Shown here piece after piece: positions 32,704-42,251 of a stretch of 64,000 nt of DNA (the first letter of the stretch is position 1; every line of letters begins with the position of its first letter). Source of the stretch: Viola odorata (taxonomy: Eukaryota > Streptophyta > Magnoliopsida > Malpighiales > Violaceae). The notes beneath the pieces were generated by a model. That model saw only the letters and a list, made by a program, of their open reading frames with translations, did no database searches and was not told where the DNA came from. The translations under genes were made by a program, and so were the position numbers. Where the stretch lies: positions 40,371,656-40,435,655 of the forward strand of contig OY829539.1 in NCBI GenBank assembly GCA_963691705.1, given 5' to 3'.

Positions 32704-33274
32704 TGATAAGATTTTGTCTTCTGCCGAAGGATGTATGGCGAAACAGCTCCTCTCATATCGGTGCTCATGACGGTCCGCGGTACCTGCAATACGCCGGAGG
32801 GGGTCTCCGGCAGAAACACTCCGATGCTTAAGTCAGTATGTGTACTGAATTTGGCAGAGCTTGGGCCAGTCAGATTAAGCTTACCTGCCTCCTTTGAGGG
32901 GGAGGTATATGAATAGAAGAATTGAGCATTTCCGCGTTTGGGGATAGCTAGGGAGCTATCCCTAACGTTAAGGATCGTGGTTCGCCCCTCGGATGATATG
33001 TTAACGTGGCGATAGCCATGGGATAAATGCTACCACGGTAGGGTAGCGACTGAGTGGTCCCCCTGACGGGTGGTATTCCTCAGAATGAGACAGCTCCTCG
33101 AGCCATCTAGAAGGTTCATTTTGGGGATACTCCTGAGCGTTGTTTTGCCTTCTTAACGTCAGCCTCTGGGGAGGCGGTGTCCCTCTCCCTACCGCGAAGG
33201 TGGGAACAGTGATCTATTCTTTCAGTTCAGGGTAATAGACGAAAATACCCTTTTCCTTAGGTGGATTGTTATCA
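32704..33274 (-). mobile_element. 3' LTR of element D
   Basis: 571 bp, minus strand TGATAACAATCC to AAAATCTTATCA. A perfect hairpin (32793-32799 with 32805-32811, GCCGGAG and CTCCGGC, loop of five) lies in U5 next to the conserved CTTAAGCATCGGAGTG. The TATA region reads TATTCATATACC here, weaker than in the 5' LTR. Confidence 0.9.
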
Positions 33275-33330
33275 TAAGCCCAACTGAAAATGAGCCTGAG
33301 TGTTTACCAAGGGCTAACGCCCCTTCTCCC
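33275..33330 (-). other. Displaced polypurine tract and 3' internal end of element D
   Basis: On the minus strand the purine tract AGGGAGAAGGGGCG is followed by about 45 bp ending TTTTCAGTTGGGCTTA before the LTR. The same arrangement occurs at 51544-51593. A polypurine tract normally touches the LTR. Confidence 0.55.
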
Positions 33331-33387
33331 TGTGGTATCAGAGCGTTTCCTTGTCAGAAGGTGGTTTAGATGATTTCTGTCAGGGCT

Positions 33388-33394
33388 TATAAAT
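33388..33394 (+). promoter_or_regulatory. TATA-like box of gene c (D)
   Basis: TATAAAT, 63-69 bp before the ATG at 33457. E has TATAAA on its minus strand 63-68 bp before its gene c. Confidence 0.55.
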
Positions 33395-33456
33395 TGAAGT
33401 TTCTTCTGCGCAAGTTTCCTTGCACTTGTACGTCCCTTTCTTTTCCATATTTCGCC

Positions 33457-33840
33457 ATGGATGAACTGACCCGAAATTTCCTGATCTCTAAAACTTTGAC
33501 CCTGAAGAACCTTACTGAAGGTGACATCGGCTTCCTGGAGAGGATGATCACCAAGACCTCGGAGGATGTCCTGGAGTTGCAGGGGATACTTACCCCTATT
33601 TTGTCCAAACAACTGGGGATATCTTTGGAGGACTTCAGTCCTTTGGAGAGCTTGGCGAAGCTGGCCACTACTACTGCCCATCTTGACGTGGTTGCCTCGA
33701 TGCTGCAGCAGCGGAAGGACTTGCTAGCCTGCTTCTTGAAGGGGATGAGGGCCTGCTCCGCTAAGCTGACCTCCGTTGCTGACGCGCTGAGGGATATCCC
33801 GGTCGTACCCGGGGAGCATGATGCTGGATCCAATGCCTGA
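33457..33840 (+). CDS. Antisense gene c of element D, small helical protein
   Basis: 127 residues, MDELTRNFLISKTLTLKNL at the start; the ATG at 33457 is chosen because E has MDDLTRNFLNSKSLTLKNL at the matching place. The sequence is amphipathic and probably all-helical (LEDFSPLESLAKLATTTAH, VVASMLQQRKDLLACFLKGM). No known domain, signal peptide or membrane segment is seen. It is intact in D, while E has one stop. It lies on the strand opposite to D gag-pol, nearest the 3' LTR, with its own TATA-like box. Conservation in two Tat elements suggests a real protein; its function is unknown. Confidence 0.65.
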   Translation: MDELTRNFLISKTLTLKNLTEGDIGFLERMITKTSEDVLELQGILTPILSKQLGISLEDFSPLESLAKLATTTAHLDVVASMLQQRKDLLACFLKGMRACSAKLTSVADALRDIPVVPGEHDAGSNA

Positions 33841-33993
33841 CCGCTGCCTTTGTTTCCTCTTGTTGCCTTTCTCTTATGCTTTTATGTATATATCTGAACG
33901 CTGAGGCCGCTCAGGCCATAAATAAATGGTTGTTTTTGCTTTTTCCAGTCTTTTCGTTTATTTCTTGCTGCATTGGCTGAATGTGTTGGTGGC

Positions 33994-34011
33994 AAGCCCA
34001 ACTGAAAATGA
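33994..34011. repeat. Second copy of the D 3'-end motif
   Basis: AAGCCCAACTGAAAATGA occurs at about 33277 next to the 3' LTR and again here, about 717 bp away, on the far side of gene c. It could be a trace of an earlier LTR end. Confidence 0.6.
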
Positions 34012-34259
34012 ACCTTCTTCCGTACATACCCTTTCAGTGGTTGCCTTCCATGAATGAGCAATGAATGCTTTGACTCAACTGTTTCCAAAGCCGCCGTTCC
34101 AGGGGTGAGGGATTGGGTAGTTATTTGGTGCCTTTTGGTTGGCGCATTTAACGAGCAGGTATATTGGTGCCGGATCAACTTCTGCCATTGCGGTTATTTT
34201 TCCCAGACATCTTAATTGATTTTTCAGGATCTGTGCGAGGATCGGAGTGCTTCCTTGGT

Positions 34260-34267
34260 TATTTAAG
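34260..34267 (+). promoter_or_regulatory. TATA-like box of gene d (D)
   Basis: TATTTAAG, 66-73 bp before the ATG at 34333; matched in spacing by E. Confidence 0.4.
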
Positions 34268-34332
34268 GGAAATGCTTTCCCTTTCCCTGTTCATCTTCAT
34301 ATTTTCCTTCTCTTCGCTTTTTGTAGGTCAGA

Positions 34333-34785
34333 ATGACAGATTTTTGCGGGCGTGATTCCTTGCCAACACCTCCGACTTCGCCGGATTTGGATAATCCTCC
34401 TTCGACTACTCCGTGGAGACCTACTAAATGTCCTGCTAGACGCCAGGGTCGCAAGAAACCAATGAAAGTGAAGAAGCAGACCTTTGAGTCCTTCTTTACC
34501 GGCTTTGTGCCCCACTATGTGACGCTACCAAAAAGTGATGAAGCGTCACCGTCTGCCCCTCCTCCTTCTTTCAAGAATAAGGCTCTTTCTCATGGCACTG
34601 ATTTGAAGCCAGCGGCTTCTACCGTTGGGGAGAGTTCCCGTGCCCGTTATGACAAGGCGGTGGCCCATGCGACGAAGCTTGTGCCCAAACCTGTCGAATA
34701 TTTCTTTTCCTACAACAGTGGATTGCCGTCGTCCCCAGAGGACTATGAGTACTGTTATGACATGGATTGGGCTGATGAGGATTAA
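34333..34785 (+). CDS. Antisense gene d of element D, Pro/Ser-rich basic protein
   Basis: 150 residues. Start MTDFCGRDSLPTPPTSPDLD; E has a matching N terminus at 32548. A Pro-rich start is followed by a basic stretch (KCPARRQGRKKPMKVKKQT) that could act as a nuclear signal, the sequence FESFFTGFVPHYVTL, and an acidic C terminus (EDYEYCYDMDWADED). It lies between genes c and b with its own TATA-like box, on the strand opposite to gag-pol. I recognise no family. Mostly disordered by eye. Confidence 0.5.
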   Translation: MTDFCGRDSLPTPPTSPDLDNPPSTTPWRPTKCPARRQGRKKPMKVKKQTFESFFTGFVPHYVTLPKSDEASPSAPPPSFKNKALSHGTDLKPAASTVGESSRARYDKAVAHATKLVPKPVEYFFSYNSGLPSSPEDYEYCYDMDWADED

Positions 34786-35030
34786 CGCCTCTGTGTTATT
34801 TTCCGTTAGCCTACTGGTCCTTGGTGATAGCCAGCGTAAGTGGTTGGCTTGGCCGAGGCAGTCGCTTCGCAGTTATCTTGACTGGGTCAACTCTGTCGCC
34901 CCTTTTGGGGAATCACACTGAATAACTTCTCTTTTTCTAATTTCTTTAATGTGCTTCCACGTGGCCAACCTCTTTTTACACGCGTCTCCGCGCGATTGGT
35001 GGCTTAATTAATGCGGTGGCATTTTAATCC

Positions 35031-35040
35031 TTTAAAAGGG
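35031..35040 (+). promoter_or_regulatory. TATA-like box of gene b (D)
   Basis: TTTAAAAGGG about 185 bp before the ATG at 35220, the same motif and spacing as in E (32333-32341 before 32150). Confidence 0.55.
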
Positions 35041-35219
35041 GCCATTTTTCTTTTTTCAGACCTTTTGCCCTTGCTTCGAATTTTTTCTTCTTATCTTCCT
35101 TCGTCTTCTTCCCCGAATATCTTACCGGCGGTCCGTCGTCGCCCGCCGATTCCTCTATAACTCTCCCCTTTCAAGGTACCAATTCAATCCTTCTCAGATT
35201 TCCTTTTTGCTGGTTTGTT

Positions 35220-37334
35220 ATGGCTAGAAATAGACCTCGCCATGTTATCTGGAAACCCATGGATCCAGAGGTCGTGCAATCACCTAGTATTTTTACATGC
35301 GATGTGGTTCTGAAAGCCGAATTGGAGGAACACGGTATTACCTTTCCTCCCGGGTATGAGCCCTCTATCCCTGGAAGTGATATGCGGCTCCATAATCCGG
35401 CGTGGGGTTATAGTAGGCTTTTTTACTTTAAGATGTTCCTTTACGGTTTCTGCTTTCCTATTCATGAATCGATACTAACGCTGCTGCGGGAGTATAACCT
35501 TAATCCTGCCCAGATAACTCCCTCTTCCTGGTGTGCGGTTTATGCTTTTCTTCGTGCTTGCGAGTTGAAGAACATTTCTACCCCATCTCTCAATTTATTT
35601 CGCAAATTCTTTAGTATGAATTGCCATAATTGTTTAATCGAAATTACTCCTCGGTGGAATGACGCGTTCGTGCAGTCATTCTGGCAGCGTTTTCACGGCT
35701 TTAAGAAGGGTGTAGCTGATTGGAAAAGCAGTTTCTTTGTTCTGGAGCTACCGTCCCATTTGTGGCGTATTAATTTCAACCAGGAGCTAATAGGGCCCAT
35801 TTGGTCGAATCCCTCGATATTGACCAGGGCTGAGTTGGAGCACGCTAACGCTCTGTTAGACGAAGGTACTCACTACCGCATCCGTAGCTTTGCCTTGTTC
35901 AAACCTCTGGAGGAGTGTGCTATGGGTGAGTCTGCTTCTTTCCGCATTTTCTTTGCTTTTGTCTTTGCACGTTTCTTTTGTTATAGGATGCTAACGGTTA
36001 ATTCCCAGGTGACACTGGCGCTCCTTTGAATGTTACGCCACTTCAAACTTTACCAGCTTCCCCCTGCTGACGGCTCTAATCAGGGTAGCGTTCGTCCCCC
36101 GAGGAGGAGAACCAAGACGGTTGCCCGGGGAGGGCGAAAACCCGTTAGCTCTGCCCGAGTTTCTCGCTTTGTGGAAGATTGGCTACCGGAGCGTTGCAAG
36201 AGGACGGACTCCAGCCCAGCCGCAACGACGGTGATTGCTAGTGATGATGAGGATGTGGGTGTCAAGTCAGACCTCTGCCATGCCTCTTCCTTGCGTCGGA
36301 AAAAACTTCGATTTGCCACGGGTGAGCAGGCCACCGGGACTTCTTCTGTGGATGCAGCAACTGTTCCTATCTCTGCCGCTTCGACTGAGACGAGTGCCTC
36401 TCAACCGGTGGGAGTTACTGATGCACCGGCTGCTACGTGTTCTGCCGAGGAGGAGGTTCCATCGACAGCGTGTTCTCTTCCTACAGTTGACGCTCCCGAT
36501 TCTCCAATTTCTCATTGCATTCCTGATGTAGTCGCTACACCTCCTACTGTGGATTCGACTACTGGGCTATCGCCTAAAGTCCTTCCACAACTGTTCTTTT
36601 CTCCTATCACGGAAGTTTTTTCTGGGAATTCCTCTCCCGCTCCGTCAATCAATCTTTCTTATGGCAGTCCTACCGAGACCCCCTCCTACCATATGGGCTT
36701 GAAGGGATTCTGCTTTGATGGTCGTCGTGCTGTCGGGGTACCCCAACCTTTTTCCCGAGATGAGTTTACTGCGCCTTTGATAGGAGAGATGCTGGGCTCC
36801 CAGAAGGAGAAGGAAAAGTTTCTTCAGCTTCCTCCACCGGTTCGTCTTCGCCATATGATGAATGATTCTCTGGATTTCTTCCGCCACCTGAACTATCTGT
36901 TCGAGATTCATGATCGCGAGTCACGTAATTTTTCCAACGCGCTGTGCGTTAAGCAAGTGCAGCTTGAGAAAGCGGTGGGGCAAATGGGGTTGCTAATGCG
37001 TCTTTGCGATAAGTCGCAAAAGGAATTAAACAGAGAGAGGTTTGTCGGGAAAGCGAAGGTGGAGGTTCTGGAGGCAGAGTTAGCGCTGGAGAGGAAGAAA
37101 AATCTCCTTCTTCGCGAAGAGATGTCTGCTCGAGACGAGGAGTCCGCTAGGACATCATTAAAGGAGGAATGGTGGAAGAAGAAAATCTGGGAAGTCTTTA
37201 CTTCTGGATTCGCAACCCGTTCCAAGGGTAACTCTTCCGACCCTGCCCAGGTTGCTGACTATGTTTCTGCTGTGATGGATGAGGTTAGCAAAGGTGGGAT
37301 TGGTTCCTCCGCCTCAGAAGGGGAAAGGGGTTAA
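35220..37334 (+). pseudogene. Antisense gene b of element D, two exons, one frameshift
   Basis: Exon 1 (35220-35925) encodes the Transposase_28-like domain: PSIFTCDVVLKAELEEHG, FLYGFCFPIHESILTLL, NPAQITPSSWCAVYAF, WKSSFFVLELPSHLWRINFN. The intron is 35926-36008: GTGAGT donor, a GCTAACG branch-point-like motif near 35989, CCCAG acceptor. Exon 2 (36009-37334) begins DTGAPLNVTPLQTLPASP, then a frame break at the C run near 36060, a basic part (PPRRRTKTVARGGRKP), a Ser/Thr/Pro-rich middle and a C-terminal coiled coil (ELNRERFVGKAKVEVLEAEL). It is paralogous to gene a. Apart from the frame break it is open. Function unknown. Confidence 0.72.
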
Positions 37335-37989
37335 CGCCAAAGATTGGGGCGCCGCTTTGCTTTTTGAGAAGTGTCACAACGGGTTTCTGGACCCTCCCTT
37401 GTTATTCTTCTTGTTGTCTGCTTCTATTTTTTCCCGAAAACCATTTGTCATTATTCCTCTTGTAATAATGCTGACGCTACATAACCTTTATCGCATTCGT
37501 GTGAATTGTTGTGATGCTATCGCCATTTCTTCATTATCCTCCTTGTGTTGCCGCGCCGTTTGGCTAAGCCAGCACTGCTTTTTAGGCCATTAAATACCGC
37601 AGTCCTTCCATTTAATGCGATCTGAAAAGCAATGATGGAAAAGGACACGTGTCTTTCTACGAAAAGGCGTTTGAAGCAAGCATCTCCTAGGGAGACGTGA
37701 ATCGCCGAAGCGTTTCGTCATCATTTTTTAAACTTGTATCTCCTCGCGCGTGCCTTATTTCCCGACGCGCTGCTTTGCCATGTGTCCGCCGCTGATTGGT
37801 CACGCCCTTTCAGTGTTATATATAATGTTTTTCCTTTTTCCTTTTTCTTTTTTAATCTCCTCTCTCGCACGCTGCTGCTTTCTGGACAAACAACTTGCGC
37901 CGCTCTCTTCTTTTTGGTCTGAGACTCCTGGTGTTCTCTTTGCGAAGGTACATACCCTTTCTTTGCTCGTCACTTCTCCTTTATTGGTC
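37335..37989 (+). promoter_or_regulatory. Spacer with TATA box of gene a (D)
   Basis: Non-coding. A TATA box (TATATATAATG) at about 37817-37827 lies about 165 bp before the ATG at 37990, matching the spacing in E. A T/C-rich stretch follows. Confidence 0.5.
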
Positions 37990-40220
37990 ATGGCTAAGAC
38001 TAAGAGATCTTCCGATGAGGAGGATCCTCAAGGGTTCGCCGGAGAAGAAAAAATTAACATTACCCCCACCTCTCTCTATACTCTGCCCTTAGTTAATCGT
38101 AGGCTTGCCGCGTGTAATGCGCGATTTCCCAGAGAATATCCCGTGCGCGCTGCTTCCGAATCACTTCGCCTGAACAGCGTTCTGCCCGGTAACAGTAGAA
38201 TATTATATGCTAAGTTATTTGACCATGGTTTTGTCTTCCTCTTGACCCACTTGTTGAGTTGCTATTGGCTGATTCTGATTTGGCTCCGGCTCAGTTGAGC
38301 CCTAACGCGATTTGCGTTGTTAATGCCTTTGCCGCACTGTGCCGTTTCAAGGGGATCGAGTCTCCCACTCTGGCCCTGCTTCATGACATTTTCCAGTTGT
38401 ATTCTCATAAGGGGGTGATATCAATATCCCCTCGTTATGAAGATGGCTCATTGAAGCCCTTTACCTGGAAGCTTATGGGTATTGAGTCTTCTGTTCCTCA
38501 TTGGAAAGAGGAATTTTTTATTATTGATTTGCCCGAGCCGTTATGGAGGGTCGGCTTCAATGAGAAGATTAAAGATGGAGCTTGGGGCCATCGGAAACCC
38601 CTTTCTGATCCAGAAGATGGCTGGTTAAAGACGCTACTTCAACTAGATTTCAGCGTTGATGCCCGAAAAGTGGCTAACGGTCTGGAAATGGAACAGTGCA
38701 AAAGGGGTGAGCGTTTGCCCTTTTTCTTTTTGTGCTACCAAGAGGTACTAACGCTAACGTTTCTTTAACTGTGCAGTGCCTCCGCCTGGTTGGGAGCCCG
38801 AGTACTTTCGGAGGAAGAGGAAGCAGGAACAAAGGAAGAAAGCTGCTGCCGCCGCCAGGGCTGCTGCTGCTGCTGCGGAAGAGGAAGGCATTGCTACCGC
38901 TACGGGTACTACCTCATCGCCACATCCTCGCACCTTTGTTGCAAGGAAGAAGAGAGTGAGGAAAACACGTGCCACGCAACCCGTTTCCCTCTACACTGTT
39001 GTTTCTTCAGAGGCGACAGTTGATCCCATTCCTACCGCGATACCTCTGGTTTCCACAGTCACCCAGGTATGCATTCATTTCTCTCTAAGGTTTTCTTCTC
39101 TTCTGTATAATTTTCTTATCATGCGTGCACTGCATTTTCTAGGAGGCTTCCACTGTTTCTGCTCAGTCAACCTCTCCAGGTGATATGTCTATTGCTGAGG
39201 TCCTTCGAGAGCGTCAGAAGAAGGCTCGCTATGAGCTTCAGCACAGCCCTACCTCTTCTGCTCCGAATCCTCCTCTGAACGTCCCTGAGGGCGGTGGCAT
39301 TCCTGCCGAGCAATCGCAGGGTATTGATTTCGGTGGTAATCCTCACATTTTAGGTGATTCCTCCACCGCGACAGGCTATACCTCAAGTGCCCTTAACCTT
39401 GAAGCGCTTGGTGGAGATGGGTCCCTAGTGCCCAACGCGGGAGGTTCCGGCAGTCGACTCTCTTCTCCTGTCGCTCTGTTCTTTGTTCCGATGTCTCCTC
39501 CCACTATCGCGAGAGGTGGCCCTACCCCTGCTTTGATAGCCGGTGCCTCTACTTATAATCCTCCCCTCATGCCCACTCATCATATTGGTTTGCGTTCCTT
39601 CAGGGACAACATTTTGCAATTTCCTGCCGGGACTGATCATGATTCCAAGGGAGAGGGATGCCTTTGCGGCTAGGAGTGAGCAGGAGCGTATAAACTTTCT
39701 TCGCTCCCAAGCGCTTTCTTTTTTCTGCCACCTCCATTACCTAGATGAGGAGAATGCTAGGATTTCCGCAAACGGGCAGGGGGAGGTGACCAAGTTGCAG
39801 AACGAGCGCCAGAGTTTTGTGGATGCGCTTAACCTTGCTAACCAAGAAACGGAGTCTGCCCGACAGGAAGTGACGACTGTCAAGGAAGAGCTGGAGGCTG
39901 TCAAGCACGCTTTGGAGGAGGAGAAATGGATTCTGACCGAACGCCTTTCTCGTGAGGAGAATGAGTTGCGCCAGGAGAGGCAGAGGAATGCCGAGCTGAC
40001 TGCCGATCTGGCTTTAAACGTTGCGAAGAATCAGTGGTACTTGAAGGAAGGCGGAGGGCTCATGTCGGAGGCGTTGATGCATCATCATGGGGTAGAAAAA
40101 CTCCGTATTGATGAGCTGGCTGCGTATTTTGATAGGAGGGTCTCCACTATTACTGATGACGACTTCTATTTATGGAAATCAAGGCAGCAAGGAGGAGTCA
40201 ACGCACCACCCCCTCCTTAG
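37990..40220 (+). pseudogene. Antisense gene a of element D, three exons, two frameshifts
   Basis: Start MAKTKRSSDEEDPQGF at 37990. Exon 1 ends at 38707 and contains LRLNSVLPGNSRILYAKLF, LAPAQLSPNAICVVNAFAAL, GVISISPRYEDGSLKPFTWK and WKEEFFIIDLPEPLWRVGFN, the same domain as the E array. A one-base loss near 38238 breaks the frame. Intron 1 is 38708-38777 (GTGAGC donor, CTAAC motif, GTGCAG acceptor); intron 2 is 39067-39142 (GTATGC, TTCTAG). Exon 2 has an Ala/Arg-rich helix (KKAAAAARAAAAAAEEEG). Exon 3 is Pro/Ser-rich with a frame break near 39632, then a long coiled coil (EVTTVKEELEAVKHALEEEK) to the stop at 40218-40220. It has the same plan as gene b. Function unknown. Confidence 0.72.
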
Positions 40221-40687
40221 TTTTTTGAATTTAGATATATTCTGATTTTTGCGGCCGACGAGCCCTTCCTTGTTTTGTAATATTAACGATATCACTTTTT
40301 GCCTTGGTTGGGCTACCCCTTTTGAACGGAACTTCCTTATCTGCTCTGTTTCATAATACTGCTTGCGCAATTATTTGTCTGTGGCGTTTGCTGCCGCGCC
40401 TCTATAGATATGCCCACTTTGTTCTCGCATGACCTTCATACAGGTTCCTTAGCTGCTTTTTCGATGGCCTTATCATTGCCTTCCAATAGCATTTCCAAGA
40501 ATAACTCAGCATTGCTCAGATTCAAATCACCCTTTGTTGTCTGGGGAGCTTTCTTGCCCCGTTAGGCCTGCTATGACGTTGTTGTTTCAGTACGGATGTC
40601 TTTCCAGCCTTACTTCGCCGGGCATCGACCGCTCAATTTCTAGCTGGAGTGTCCCCTCATTCCTTCCGCCGGAGATTGGCTTGGGGA
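40221..40687. other. Non-coding region of element D
   Basis: Between gene a and the tandem repeat. No ORF or repeat of note; the 3' ends of plus-strand gene a and minus-strand pol face each other across this region and the repeat block, so transcription terminators might be sought here. Confidence 0.4.
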
Positions 40688-41190
40688 GTGCCTCATCTTA
40701 GCGAGCTGTCTGATCAGGACCAGCCATCGCAAGGATAGGATTTTCACTCCTAAGCGTTGAAACCTCGCGTCCCTAGAATGTGCCTCGTCTCAATGGGCCG
40801 TCTATGTGAGCACGGTTGCCACAAGGATAGGATTTTCACTTCCAGGACGGAGTTGGTCTCTCCTTGGGGTCGTGCCTCGTCTTAATGGGCCGTCTGTGTG
40901 AGCACGGTTGCCACAAGGATAGGAATTTCACTCCCAAGAATACCGGGGCGTGCCTCGTCTTAATGGGTCGTCTGTGTGAGCACGGTTGCCACAAGGATAG
41001 GATTTTCACTCCCGGGAGCGTTTGGGGTCGTGCCTCTTCTTAATGGGCCGTCTGTGTGAGGACGGTTGCCATAAGGATAGGATTTTCACTCCCAACGCTT
41101 AGCCATGTCAGGGCGTGCCTCGTCTTAGTGAGCTATCTGATCAGGACCAGCCATCACAAGGATAGGATTTTCACTCCTGGCATGCTTCAC
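40688..41190. repeat. Tandem repeat of 78-92 bp, six copies, in element D
   Basis: The core AAGGATAGGA(T/A)TTTCACT starts at 40731, 40823, 40915, 40993, 41073 and 41158. The four middle units contain GTGTGAGCACGGTTGCCAC or a close form; the two outer units have CTGATCAGGACCAGCCATC instead. It lies just beyond the integrase 3' end, a usual place for tandem repeats in Tat elements. Confidence 0.9.
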
Positions 41191-41270
41191 TATCTGCATT
41201 TTATTCAACAACAAACGCACAGAAAGATATATTTTATTAGAATAGTATTGATGTTACCAGATAGGGTGAG

Positions 41271-42240
41271 CTAGTTCCTAGCGTGGTATAGCTTCAGCCG
41301 GGCTATATTCCACGAGTTCTGTAGAGGCATTCCATCGAGCGTTTCCAAGTGGTAAGCTCCTCTTCCCACAATACGGGTGACGCGATACGGTCCATCCCAG
41401 TTTGGGCTGAGTTTGCCCATGCGCTGCCCTGCCGCTCGTCTATCTCTGAGCACTAAATCCCCAGCTTTGAGCAATCGCTCTCTCACTTGCTGGTTGTGGT
41501 ATTGCGCCATTTTTCTTTTGTAGTGCAGAGTTTTCAGCAGTGTTTCCTCATGTGTTTCTGGTAGGGCGTCAAGGTTAGCACGTAACCTTTCCTTGTTATT
41601 TTCTTCTCTGAAATGAGCCACCCGAAGACTCATCATTCCGATCTCAACCGGTGTGACAGCTTCGGTTCCGAATGCTAACGCAAATGGGGTCTCTCCAGTG
41701 CCGGTCTTGACAGTCATGCGATAGGCCCATAGTACGTATGGCAGTTCGTCCGGCCATTTCTTTTTGGAACCTTCCAGGTTTCTTTTGATGCCACTAAGGA
41801 TGCTGCGGTTGGTTACCTCTGCCTGGACATTGGTTTGGGAGTGTGCCACGGAAGAGAACCTTTGTTCGATCTGGAATTCCGCACACTGATCCCTGAAGAA
41901 TTGGCTTGTGAACTGTGCTCCATTGTCGCTAACCAGTATGCGTGGAACTCCGAATCGCATGATGACTTGGTGTTTGAAAAAATGCCAAATTTTTTCAGTG
42001 GTGATGGTGGCTAACGCCTCGGCTTCGGCCCATTTTGTGAAGTAGTCTACCGCCACGACCACGAATTTTAGCTGAGATCTAGCCATTGGAAACGGGCCTA
42101 ATATGTCAATGCCCCATTTGGCAAACGGGCATGGAGCAATTATTTCCGAGATTGGCGTGGCCGGTTTTCGAGGAATCTTAGCGTATTCCTGACATTTCTG
42201 ACAGGTTTTCACGAAGTTATGGCAATCTCTTCGTATGGTG
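41271..42240 (-). pseudogene. Tat element D integrase
   Basis: 313-residue open stretch 41271-42212. The zinc-finger cysteines (CQKCQEYAK) are at the start; the histidine half (GMHIAS) lies in the preceding frame ending at 42252, so a frame break separates them near 42212-42252. The catalytic core has the first Asp in WGIDILGPFP, the second in LVSDNGAQF and Glu in VQAEVTNRSIL. The C-terminal part has GDLVLRDRRA and KLSPNWDGPYRVTRIVGRGA, the GPY/F-type region. It ends at a stop at 41271-41273. It would insert element DNA into the genome. Confidence 0.9.
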
Positions 42241-42251
42241 GGCCAATAGAA

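Noticed and set aside
33334..33345. Exact TGGTATCAGAGC, the standard Met primer site, on the plus strand
   Set aside because: It lies 60 bp from an LTR of the opposite orientation, inside D, whose real PBS is at 47148-47164. No plus-strand element starts here; chance or a relic.
40688..41190. CRISPR-like array
   Set aside because: Unit lengths vary and the whole unit is repeated, not short repeats with unique spacers; the context is a plant retrotransposon.
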